Assembly (NCBI RefSeq): GCF_015773195.1
Contig: NZ_JADWYK010000009.1
Span: forward strand, 1 to 64,000
DNA length: 64,000 nucleotides
Source of the DNA: Hymenobacter guriensis
GTDB taxonomy: Bacteria > Bacteroidota > Bacteroidia > Cytophagales > Hymenobacteraceae
Direction of reading: 5' to 3'
Positions 40,892 to 47,672 of this stretch are shown here, piece by piece (position 1 is the first letter of the stretch; every line of letters starts with the position of its first letter). The translations under genes and the position numbers were made by a program. The notes below the pieces were generated by a model. That model was not told where the DNA came from and ran no database searches. It worked only from the letters and a program-made list of their open reading frames with translations.

Positions 40892-42367
40892 TCACTTCAG
40901 CTGCTTGCTTAGCCCGCTCGTTGCGCCGCTTGCTTGCAGCCCCAGCTTGCTGTGCTTGCGGCCGTATCCGAAGTAGATAGCCAGCCCGATGGCCAGCCAC
41001 ACAGCCAGACGTAACCACGTTTCCCAAGGTAAGGACAACATCATGACCAAGCAGGTGACGATACCCAGAATGGGCACCAGCGGCACCAGCGGCGTGCGGA
41101 AGCCGCGGAGCGCGTCGGGCTCTTTTTTGCGCATGATGAGCACGCCCACGCACACCATCACGAAGGCCAGCAGCGTACCGATGCTCGTCATCTCACCCAC
41201 TACCGAAATCGGCACAAAGCCCGCGAACAAGGCGATAAACAAGCCCAGCAATAGGTTCGACTGCAGGGGCGTGCGGAACCGCTCGTGGATGCGGGCGAAA
41301 ACCGGGGGCAACAGTCCGTCCTTGGCCATAGAGAAAAACACCCGGCTCTGACCCAGCAAATCCACCAAAATCACAGAGGTGTAGCCAATGATGATGGCCA
41401 GAATAACCGCCGAGGAAAGCCAGGCGTAGGGCGTTTTTTCGATGGCAATAGCCACCGGTGCGGCGCTGTTCTTGAACTCGGTGTAGTTGGCTAGGCCCGT
41501 CATCACGTGGCCGAACAGCACGAACAGCACGGTGCAGATCAGCAGGGAGCCGATAATACCGATGGGCATGTTGCGCTGCGGGTTCTTGGTTTCCTGGGCC
41601 ATGGTGGCCACAATATCGAAGCCGATGAACACGAAGAACACCACGCCGGCCCCGCGCAGAATGCCGCTCCAGCCAAACTCCCCGAACACGCCGGTGTTCT
41701 GCGGGATGTAAGGTTGGTAATTGGCCGGATCGATGTACTGCCAGCCCAGGGCAATGAACACCAGCACCACGGCCACCTTCAGCGTAACCACCAGCGCGTT
41801 AAACCAGGCCGAGCCCGAGGTGCCCCGAATAATGATAAGCGTAATGGCCAGCACAATGAGCATGGCGGGCACGTTCACGAAGCCGTGCACGGTGCTGCCA
41901 TCGGCCAGCGCGGCCGTTTCAAACGGCGACATCACCAGCTGAGGCGGCAGATGAACGCCGTATTTGCTCAGGAATTTGAGTAGGTACTGGGACCAACTGA
42001 TGGCCACCGTAGCGGCGCCAACCGAGTATTCCAGCACCAAATCCCAGCCGATAATCCAGGCGAACAACTCGCCCATGGTGGCGTAGGCGTAGGTATAAGC
42101 CGAGCCGGCTACCGGCACCATGGCGGCAAACTCGGCGTAGCACAGGGCGGAAAAAGCGCAGCCCACGGCCGCCACCACGAAGGAAAGCGTCACGGCCGGA
42201 CCAGCGTTGTTGGCCGCCGCAATACCTGTTAGCGAAAACAAACCCGCACCGATGATGACACCGATGCCGATAGCAATAAGGTTGAAACCGTTCAGGGTAC
42301 GTTTGAGCGTGCCCGCGCCGGTTTCGGCGGCTTCTAGCCGCAAGAGTTCCAGGGACTTTTTAAGCAT
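40892..42367 (-). CDS. APC family amino acid permease under a SAM-I riboswitch
   Basis: 491 residues from the ATG at 42367, with 12 predicted helices and the APC N-terminal signature LNGFNLIAIGIGVIIGAGLFSLTGIAAA, then PVAGSAYTYAYATMGELFAWIIGWDL. It is of the cationic-type amino-acid permease size (YfnA/CAT-like). A SAM-I riboswitch and a CCC-terminated leader ORF lie upstream (minus strand, 42543-42752), with about 175 bases from the leader stop to the start. By that link methionine, cysteine or a related sulfur compound is the most likely substrate; the sequence alone does not give it. A small GAAGC-CTGA-GCTTC hairpin (42382-42395) lies 15 bases before the ATG. Confidence 0.88.
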   Translation of the reverse strand: MLKKSLELLRLEAAETGAGTLKRTLNGFNLIAIGIGVIIGAGLFSLTGIAAANNAGPAVTLSFVVAAVGCAFSALCYAEFAAMVPVAGSAYTYAYATMGELFAWIIGWDLVLEYSVGAATVAISWSQYLLKFLSKYGVHLPPQLVMSPFETAALADGSTVHGFVNVPAMLIVLAITLIIIRGTSGSAWFNALVVTLKVAVVLVFIALGWQYIDPANYQPYIPQNTGVFGEFGWSGILRGAGVVFFVFIGFDIVATMAQETKNPQRNMPIGIIGSLLICTVLFVLFGHVMTGLANYTEFKNSAAPVAIAIEKTPYAWLSSAVILAIIIGYTSVILVDLLGQSRVFFSMAKDGLLPPVFARIHERFRTPLQSNLLLGLFIALFAGFVPISVVGEMTSIGTLLAFVMVCVGVLIMRKKEPDALRGFRTPLVPLVPILGIVTCLVMMLSLPWETWLRLAVWLAIGLAIYFGYGRKHSKLGLQASGATSGLSKQLK

Positions 42368-42542
42368 AACAGGGGTGGCGAGAAGCCTGAGCTTCCCAGG
42401 TAAGTGAAGAAAACAGTGCACCCTGATTCCTGACGGCAGAAAGACAGGCTGGCCCGGCCAGTTGGATTCGACCGGAGCAACTGCGCAAAGTGAGCAACAG
42501 AGAAAGGGAGCCGAAAATGATTAGCTCAGGCCCGCAGGCAGC

Positions 42543-42647
42543 TCAGCAACAACACCACGTGCTACAACAGGCCTCAGCAGCCCCATATGGACACACGGAG
42601 GCAGCAGCAAAAACAGGTAGGGCAGTAAAGCAGGGCGGAAAGTCCAC
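42543..42647 (-). CDS. Putative Cys-rich leader peptide ending CCC-stop, before the permease
   Basis: A 34-codon ORF from a GTG lying exactly 6 bases after P1 of the riboswitch (42654), to TGA. Seven of its residues are Cys, and the end is EACCSTWCCC. The codons are TGT-TGT-TGC-TGA, as in the cys-operon leader (TGT-TGT-TGC-TAG). Both leaders share the pattern CC-x(3-6)-CCC-stop and GCC-GTG at the start. The start codon is not certain: a second GTG at 42596 gives 17 codons with the same end. A second frame here is also rich in TGC, so the composition must be considered. Confidence 0.6.
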   Translation of the reverse strand: MDFPPCFTALPVFAAASVCPYGAAEACCSTWCCC

Positions 42648-42653
42648 GGCAAC

Positions 42654-42752
42654 TTGTTTTTATATGGTCAGGAGTTGGCACCGTTCCGCGGGGTGCGGGT
42701 GGTTGCCGGCGCGTCGTCGAGCCTGTCTCTCGGCGCCTCTGTATAAAAACAA
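42654..42752 (-). promoter_or_regulatory. SAM-I (S-box) riboswitch before the APC permease
   Basis: On the minus strand it reads P1 TTGTTTTTATA (42742-42752), ACAGAGGCGCCGAGAGACAG, GCTC, then GCGCCGGCAACC, a C-rich P3 arm, GGTGCCAACTCCTG, and P1' TATAAAAACAA (42654-42664). P1 and most of the core are the same as in the cys-operon copy, with P3 diverged. It should bind SAM and switch the permease on when SAM is low. Confidence 0.92.
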
Positions 42753-42780
42753 TCCTTCGGGCTAGAAAGAATTGATGCTG

Positions 42781-42812
42781 CAAAGGTAGCCCCGGATTCC
42801 GGGGCCCGCAAA
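42781..42812 (-). promoter_or_regulatory. Promoter of the permease leader (TTTG-N20-TACCTTTG)
   Basis: On the minus strand, TTTG (42809-42812) and TACCTTTG (42781-42788) are separated by 20 bases. The predicted start of transcription is about 42775, about 23 bases before P1, as in the cys-operon copy. Confidence 0.75.
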
Positions 42813-42849
42813 CCGCCGGTCTTGGTTCAGTATTCAGACCATCAATTGC

Positions 42850-42909
42850 GGTAATACCCTGTTAAACACGGCCCTGTATTACCCGATACTAATCTAAACC
42901 GAAGGTTTA
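42850..42909. promoter_or_regulatory. Pair of palindromes upstream of the Spy-like gene
   Basis: GGTAATAC (42850-42857) and GTATTACC (42876-42883) form an 8-base inverted repeat, and TAAACC-GAA-GGTTTA (42895-42909) a second one. An AT-rich AAAATTTAAATTTT follows. They lie between the permease promoter and the gene at 43064 and could be operators or mRNA hairpins. No regulator is identified. Confidence 0.35.
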
Positions 42910-43063
42910 ACCCGAAAATTTAAATTTTTTCAGAAGGCGTTTTAGGCTGATTTGGCCGAAACTGGCACCGGAGTTGCAAACCAGCTGCGGGAAGCCGGTT
43001 TTGCTGTTCCAGCCGGACGCAGGCTTCTCTTCCTCAGTTGCACAATTCACTTCTTTCCGCGTT

Positions 43064-43525
43064 ATGAAAAAGCTTCTTGTAATCCTCCTCGCCTTCTCGT
43101 TTTCCGCCGGCGTAGCTTCGGCCCAGACCACCACGGCTCCGGCCGGCCCCGCCAAAATGCACCGCGGCCACAAAGGGCAAAAAGCCAACCTCACGCCCGA
43201 GCAGCGCGCTGACAAAGCCGCTAAGAAAATGGCGAAAAAGCTGAGCCTCTCGGCTGCCCAGACAACTCAGGTACGTCAGCTGCACCTGGCCCGTATCCAG
43301 GAAATGCAGGCCCACAAAGGCCAGGCCGGCACCACCTCGGCTCCCGCCGAAAAAAAGCAGCACCACGCTGCTATGAAAGCCGGCAAGCAGCGCTACGAGG
43401 CACAGCTCAAGCAGATCCTGAGCGCCGAGCAGTACGCCAAATACACCCAAATGCAGGCTGAGCGGATGCAAAAGCGCAAAGCCCACCGCCAGAACATGGC
43501 ATCCCCACAGCAAGGCAAAAGCTAA
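43064..43525 (+). CDS. Periplasmic Spy/CpxP-like (LTxxQ-type) protein
   Basis: 153 residues with a clear signal peptide (MKKLLVILLAFSFSAGVASAQ). The mature part is Lys/Gln/Ala-rich and helical; it holds ANLTPEQRADKAAKKMAKKLSLSAAQTTQVRQL, the LTxxQ-like motif twice (LTPEQ, LSAEQ), as in CpxP/Spy periplasmic chaperones. Family assignment rests on composition and that motif. It may help envelope stress. It stands alone, with palindromes upstream and an intrinsic terminator after it. Confidence 0.65.
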   Translation: MKKLLVILLAFSFSAGVASAQTTTAPAGPAKMHRGHKGQKANLTPEQRADKAAKKMAKKLSLSAAQTTQVRQLHLARIQEMQAHKGQAGTTSAPAEKKQHHAAMKAGKQRYEAQLKQILSAEQYAKYTQMQAERMQKRKAHRQNMASPQQGKS

Positions 43526-43542
43526 GCTGCCGATTCACGCAT

Positions 43543-43577
43543 AAAAAGGCCCCGACGGAAACGTTGGGGCCTTTTTT
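43543..43577 (+). terminator. Intrinsic terminator of the Spy-like gene
   Basis: AAAAAGGCCCCGAC-GGAAAC-GTTGGGGCCTTTTTT, a GC-rich stem (with one G-U pair) and T-run 17 bases after the stop codon. Confidence 0.9.
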
Positions 43578-43592
43578 GTATTCTATGCGTGT

Positions 43593-43670
43593 GTCATTCC
43601 GAGCTCAGCGAGGAATCTGAGAAAACCAACAGAGAGGCTTACCCAGATTCCTCGCTGAGCTCGGAATGAC
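43593..43670. repeat. 27-bp perfect inverted repeat with GTCATTCCGAG ends
   Basis: Arms of 27 bases at 43593-43619 and 43644-43670 are exact reverse complements around a 24-base loop; the outer ends are GTCATTCCGAGC. The element abuts the stop codon of the EcsC-like gene (43675). It is like a REP/MITE-type dispersed palindrome. The element at 46261-46313 shares the GTCATTCC-type core. Confidence 0.8.
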
Positions 43671-43674
43671 AGGG

Positions 43675-44430
43675 TCAAGTTGGCCCCACTGTATTTGCAA
43701 GCCGCGCTTCATCCGCAAGCCAGCGCAGGCGGTAGCAATTGATGGCAGTTTCGCCGAGCTGCTCCACCAGCTTGTAGTTGGCCACCGCTCCCACGGCCGC
43801 CCCGATGACGGGAATGAGCTGGGCCAGCTTGGCCAGGTCGATGTAGTCGCGGTACTCCTGCTGGAAGGTGCGCCAGTCGAACTCGTTGACGTCGGTGGGC
43901 AGGGTGTGGCGGTAGGTTTCCCAGGTGGCGACGCGCTGGTAGATTTCGTTGCGGGTGTGCTGGGAGCTGAACGCGAGCTGGAAGATGTGCAGCAGGAACA
44001 GCCGCTCGGAAAAGTCGCGCACATCGTGGCCGTAGAGGGCCGCTACGTCGAAAAGAAGCTTGAGCTTGAGGCCGAGCAAGAGGGGAAAATCGGCGAGGCC
44101 GAGCAGGAAGCCACCGGCGCCGGTGGCGGCTCCTTCGGCCGCGGCCGTGTTGCGGTAGTAGCGGATGCGGGTGCGCACCAGAGCTTCGCGCTCGGCCAGG
44201 GCCGTATCGGTGAGGGGCTTGCGAGTGGTGTGCATGGAGCCGAACAGGACGCCCTGCACCATTTTCTGGATGGCGACGGTGAGGGCCTTGTGCAGCTTTT
44301 CGGGCAGCAGGGCGTTGAGACGCGCTTGCACCCGGCGGGTGAGGCGGCCCAGCAGCGTGGGCTTCCGCTGCATCCGTTGCTGCCAGGCTTCGAAGTCAGG
44401 TAGGGCTTGATGGTCGTAGGGGCTAGGCAT
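43675..44430 (-). CDS. EcsC family protein
   Basis: 251 residues. It has basic amphipathic N-terminal helices (RRVQARLNALLPEKLHKALTVAIQKM) and the EcsC-like core (GAATGAGGFLLGLADFPLLLGLKLKLLFDVAALYG, ending with IPVIGAAVGAVANYKLVEQLGETA). EcsC-type proteins are associated with membrane/ABC transport regulation in Bacillus, but the molecular role is not settled. It is adjacent to the dispersed palindrome and downstream of an AT-rich hypothetical gene. Confidence 0.78.
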   Translation of the reverse strand: MPSPYDHQALPDFEAWQQRMQRKPTLLGRLTRRVQARLNALLPEKLHKALTVAIQKMVQGVLFGSMHTTRKPLTDTALAEREALVRTRIRYYRNTAAAEGAATGAGGFLLGLADFPLLLGLKLKLLFDVAALYGHDVRDFSERLFLLHIFQLAFSSQHTRNEIYQRVATWETYRHTLPTDVNEFDWRTFQQEYRDYIDLAKLAQLIPVIGAAVGAVANYKLVEQLGETAINCYRLRWLADEARLANTVGPT

Positions 44431-44431
44431 T

Positions 44432-45115
44432 CTATCGTATCGTAAGTTGCAGGTACTTGTATTTGCTTGCCGGCAACCTTGCTAACTGCCCCGCTTCCTT
44501 TTCGGCAACTGCTGCCGGGACTACTTTTAAAAGCACTACTTGGCTACCGCTCCAACATAAATCTATTGGTACCCAATCCTGCTGATCAATGGTTATTAAT
44601 GGCTTTACCCTTCCGTTTACCATCTTATATATCTGCACGCCGTTGATTTCCTCCATACCCCAGCCAGCGTATAGGGAGGCCATTCTGGTAAGATCAGGCG
44701 AAAGTGAGGGAGTGGCCCATAAGGTATCTACCCGACCACTCTGCTGATCGACAATGTATGTTCTGGAAGATTCCCAGTATTTACAGCGGACCAAGCACTT
44801 ATGAATAGCGGCTATGCTACCTGCATAACTGAACTCTTCCTGATCAACCTCATATTTCTCCGCCGGCTTTCCTACAAAGCTTACGGCTTTACCATTACTT
44901 AATTTTATTCTTACTGATTTCTTAGAAACTGTTACGTTGTGCCAATTCATTACAATGCTGGGTTTTGCCAAATAATGCGCCTTATCAAATGCAGCTTTTG
45001 TACTGATTTGTAACGTGTATCCTGGCTTCGCCTGCAACACGGATGGCTCCAGAACTGCAATACTGGGATTAATGCCTGTTAAGAAGCCCAGCCATAAACT
45101 CAAAATTATCTTCAT
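44432..45115 (-). CDS. Hypothetical secreted protein, AT-rich
   Basis: 227 residues beginning MKIILSLWLGFLTGINPSIA, a plausible signal peptide. It is beta-rich with TSKKSVRIKLSNGKAVSF and WATPSLSPDLTRMASLYAGWGMEEINGVQIYKM, similar in look to a beta-propeller-type fragment (TLWATPSLSPDL). I do not recognise a family. It is visibly more AT-rich than both neighbours, with different codon use, so it may be acquired. It ends 1 base before the EcsC-like gene start, so the two are probably co-transcribed. Confidence 0.6.
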   Translation of the reverse strand: MKIILSLWLGFLTGINPSIAVLEPSVLQAKPGYTLQISTKAAFDKAHYLAKPSIVMNWHNVTVSKKSVRIKLSNGKAVSFVGKPAEKYEVDQEEFSYAGSIAAIHKCLVRCKYWESSRTYIVDQQSGRVDTLWATPSLSPDLTRMASLYAGWGMEEINGVQIYKMVNGRVKPLITIDQQDWVPIDLCWSGSQVVLLKVVPAAVAEKEAGQLARLPASKYKYLQLTIR

Positions 45116-45139
45116 TGAATAAGTGTTTCTGGATAAGAG

Positions 45140-46165
45140 TTATTTCAAGCTATACACCCGCTCTATCATTTCCACCACCTTCAAGCCTTCCAAGGCATTC
45201 GTGGTAGCCAAACCGCCGTTCTGCAACGTCTCCAGCACGTTTTCGATGACGTGGACGTGGTTGGCGGCGGAGCCCTGGTAGGCGCCGTAGTGGTTGGCGG
45301 GGTTAGTGGGCGGCAGAGCGGGCAGCTGGTAGTCGCGGAGGTGGCAATGCTCTACTTTGTCCATGTACTGGCCGCCGAGGCGCAGGCTGCCGTGCTCGGC
45401 TACCACCGTGAGGGAGCTTTCGAGGTTCTGGTCCCACACGGCGGTGCTGTACTGAAGCGTGCCGCTGCCCCCGCTCACGAGGTCGAAGGTGACGAGGCCG
45501 GAATCTTCGAACTCGGTGAGGTGCTGGTGGTTGAAGTCACGAAAGCGGGCCGATATGTTGGTGATGTCGCCGAACACCCAGTAAAGCAAGTCTACGAAGT
45601 GGCTGAACTGGGTGAAGAGTGTGCCCCCATCCTGCTGGCGGGTGCCGTGCCAGGAGCCGGGCGTGTAGTACCGCTCGTCACGGTTCCAGAAGCAGGTGAG
45701 CTGCACGAGGTAAATCTGGCCAAGGCGACCTTCGTCGTAGATGCGCTTAAGCCAGGCGGCGGGCGGCGAGTAGCGGTTTTGCATGACGCCAAACACGCGG
45801 CGACCGGTGGCCTGGGCGGTGTCAACAATAGCCTGAGCATCCTGGGTGCGCAGAGCCATCGGCTTCTCGACTACCACGTGCAGGCCGGCCCGCAAGCCCT
45901 GAATGGCCTGGGGCGCGTGCAGGTAGTTGGGCGTGGCTACGGTGAGCACGTCGGCGGGGGGACCAGCCTGCAGGTACTCCTCCAGCGATGGGAAGAAGGG
46001 TACGCCGGGAAACTCGGCGGCCAGGGCAGGCTGCAGCTCCATGCGGATATCAATGAGGGCGACGAGCTGGGCACCGGGCTGGCGGGCCACCAGGGAGGCA
46101 TGACGGCGGCCAATGTGGCCCACGCCGCAGATAGCGAATCGAACGTCAGGTAAACAATCGGCCAC
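45140..46165 (-). CDS. Gfo/Idh/MocA oxidoreductase, WlbA/WbpB-like
   Basis: 341 residues. The N-terminal Rossmann motif is FAICGVGHIGRRHASLVAR, the EKP motif is VVEKPMAL, and the C-terminal part has LTCFWNRDERYYTPGSWHGTRQQDGGTLFTQFSHFVDLLYW, which is the pattern of WlbA-type UDP-GlcNAcA 3-dehydrogenases. Such enzymes form a 3-keto-UDP-sugar that a DegT-family aminotransferase then aminates. That type of aminotransferase is encoded at 47673-48821. The assignment to that reaction is by likeness and context. Confidence 0.78.
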   Translation of the reverse strand: MADCLPDVRFAICGVGHIGRRHASLVARQPGAQLVALIDIRMELQPALAAEFPGVPFFPSLEEYLQAGPPADVLTVATPNYLHAPQAIQGLRAGLHVVVEKPMALRTQDAQAIVDTAQATGRRVFGVMQNRYSPPAAWLKRIYDEGRLGQIYLVQLTCFWNRDERYYTPGSWHGTRQQDGGTLFTQFSHFVDLLYWVFGDITNISARFRDFNHQHLTEFEDSGLVTFDLVSGGSGTLQYSTAVWDQNLESSLTVVAEHGSLRLGGQYMDKVEHCHLRDYQLPALPPTNPANHYGAYQGSAANHVHVIENVLETLQNGGLATTNALEGLKVVEMIERVYSLK

Positions 46166-46260
46166 GGACTAGGTTGGCAGGGTACAGGATGAACGCGCAA
46201 GCTGCGAAAAAACCGGCGGTTGTGGGGCAGAGGGATTGGGGAACGTCATAAAGAACGGCG

Positions 46261-46313
46261 TTCCGGGTATAACGTCATTCCTCGGCAAGCTCGGAATGAC
46301 GTTATACCCGGAA
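46261..46313. repeat. 21-bp perfect inverted repeat (GTCATTCC type)
   Basis: TTCCGGGTATAACGTCATTCC (46261-46281, 21 bases) is exactly mirrored at 46293-46313 with an 11-base loop. It lies in the gap before the metallopeptidase gene. The arm shares GTCATTCC and the CCGG(A/G)ATGA-type unit with the element at 43593 and the 21-bp repeat at 47303. Confidence 0.75.
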
Positions 46314-46401
46314 TGACGGCGCCGCTCAGCATGACGGCTAACGGCGCGGACAGCGGGCGGGGACAAGCCCCGCCCCTACCTTTGCAAAAACAACTCGTGG
46401 T

Positions 46402-47121
46402 ATGGCCTTGACGCAGCTGGCTGGTATGGAAGTGGACTTAGTGCGCAAGCGGATGCGCAGTCTGCGGCTGACGGTGTACGCCGCCGGGCGCGTGCGCGTG
46501 TCGGCACCGCTGCACACGCCGCTGGCGGCCGTGGAGGAGTTTGTGCGGGCGCGCCGGAGCTGGATTGAGAAGCACCAGCAGCAGTTTGCAGCCCGCACCC
46601 CGGCGCCACAGCTGCTTTATGAAGCCGGCGAAACGCACTTCTACCAGGGTAAGGTCTACACGCTGGCCCTGCACGCCGCCGACCGGCCCCGCGTGGAGCT
46701 GCACCCCGAAGCCCGGGAGCTGCACCTTTATTTGCCGGCCGAAGCCACAGCGGAACAGCGCGCGGCCTTGCTCACGGCCTGGTACCGGCAGCAGTTGCGG
46801 GCGCTGGTGCCCCAGCTGCTGGCTAAGTGGGAGACGGTGGTGGGTCGGCAGGCAGCGGCCTGGGGCATCCGGCAGATGCGCACCCGCTGGGGTACCTGCA
46901 ACATTGGGGCCCGGCGCATCTGGCTGAATCTGGAGCTGATTAAGCGGCCCCTCCCCTGCCTGGAGTACGTGGTGGTGCACGAGCTGAACCACTTGCACGA
47001 GCGACTCCACAACGCCCGCTTCTGGGGACTGATGGATGGGTTTATGCCCGATTGGCGCGTTTATAAAGCCGAGCTGAACCACGTCCATCTCACGCCGGGC
47101 GCCCCGCCGGATGCCGATTAG
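46402..47121 (+). CDS. YgjP/SprT-type zinc metallopeptidase (DUF45)
   Basis: 239 residues. The zinc-binding motif is VVHELNHLHERLHNARFWGLM (HExxH with a further His), and IRQMRTRWGTCN and IWLNLELIKRPLPCLEYVVVHEL precede it as in YgjP proteins. A cytoplasmic protease whose substrates are unknown. A -7 box TACCTTTG (46377-46384) lies 17 bases upstream of the ATG. It is unrelated in sense to the sugar-dehydrogenase gene upstream. Confidence 0.85.
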   Translation: MALTQLAGMEVDLVRKRMRSLRLTVYAAGRVRVSAPLHTPLAAVEEFVRARRSWIEKHQQQFAARTPAPQLLYEAGETHFYQGKVYTLALHAADRPRVELHPEARELHLYLPAEATAEQRAALLTAWYRQQLRALVPQLLAKWETVVGRQAAAWGIRQMRTRWGTCNIGARRIWLNLELIKRPLPCLEYVVVHELNHLHERLHNARFWGLMDGFMPDWRVYKAELNHVHLTPGAPPDAD

Positions 47122-47302
47122 GCCAGGGTGAAAACGCCGAATGGGCGGGGCTTGCCACCGCCCGTCGTTGCCCGGCCCAGGGCGGATTTTGGGCATTGAA
47201 AGGTGGAAACAGGCCCCTTTCCTACTTCCTGTATTGAGGACGCGAAAAGCGGCTTTCTTCCGCACGAAACCAGTGACTATACCCGCAACGACTGCGGCGG
47301 GG

Positions 47303-47449
47303 CCCGGAATGACCGGTACATCACCCGGAACGACCGGTGCAGCACCCGGAACGACTGGTGCAGCACCCGGAATGATCAGTACATGACCCGGAACGACCTG
47401 TACATGCCCCGGAACGATTGATACATGACCCGGAACGACTGATACATCA
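47303..47449. repeat. Seven 21-bp tandem repeats (minisatellite)
   Basis: Units begin CCCGGAAYGA and vary at a few positions (Y = C or T), followed by -CNNRTRCAKNN-. Seven units of exactly 21 bases run without gaps, and a partial unit follows. Because 21 is a multiple of 3, several frames are open through it, producing heptapeptide arrays such as TRNDLYM. No start region, signal peptide or family supports a gene. The unit end CCCGGAATGA is also part of the palindrome at 46261. Confidence 0.8.
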
Positions 47450-47672
47450 GCCGGGACTTTTGGTAACAGGGGGAGGGACTTTTCGCGAAAAACAGCGCAT
47501 ATTAACCGCCGCCTACTGGTATACAACCTGTTACGCGCAGAGGGTGCGGGTCTTATCTCCGGCCATCAATGCACGCACTCGGCCTTGGAGTCGGGCAAAG
47601 GTGAGCGGTGGCAAGCCCCGCACCTACGGCGTTTTCTTCACTTCGGCGACAACAATACCGGGCTGCGCCGCC
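47450..47672. other. Intergenic stretch without a supported gene
   Basis: About 220 bases between the minisatellite and the end of the aminotransferase gene. Frames continue through but show no recognisable sequence; I see no hairpin with a T-run. Confidence 0.35.

Noticed and set aside
42574-42783. A 69-residue minus-strand frame over the permease riboswitch with CPTCFCCCLRVS near its end
   Set aside because: Most of it lies inside the riboswitch, and its reading does not match the cys-operon copy. The Cys run comes from TGC-rich DNA. The ORF that begins after P1 and ends CCC-stop matches between both copies, so I prefer that one.
43593-43670. Insertion sequence ends
   Set aside because: The palindrome is too short to hold a transposase and no target duplication can be seen; a dispersed repeat is the better call.
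47303-47449. CRISPR-like array
   Set aside because: Units are adjacent with no unique spacers, and no cas gene is present.
47141-47526. ORFs that run through the 21-bp repeats on both strands
   Set aside because: They are open because the unit length is a multiple of three. There is no start region, signal or domain.
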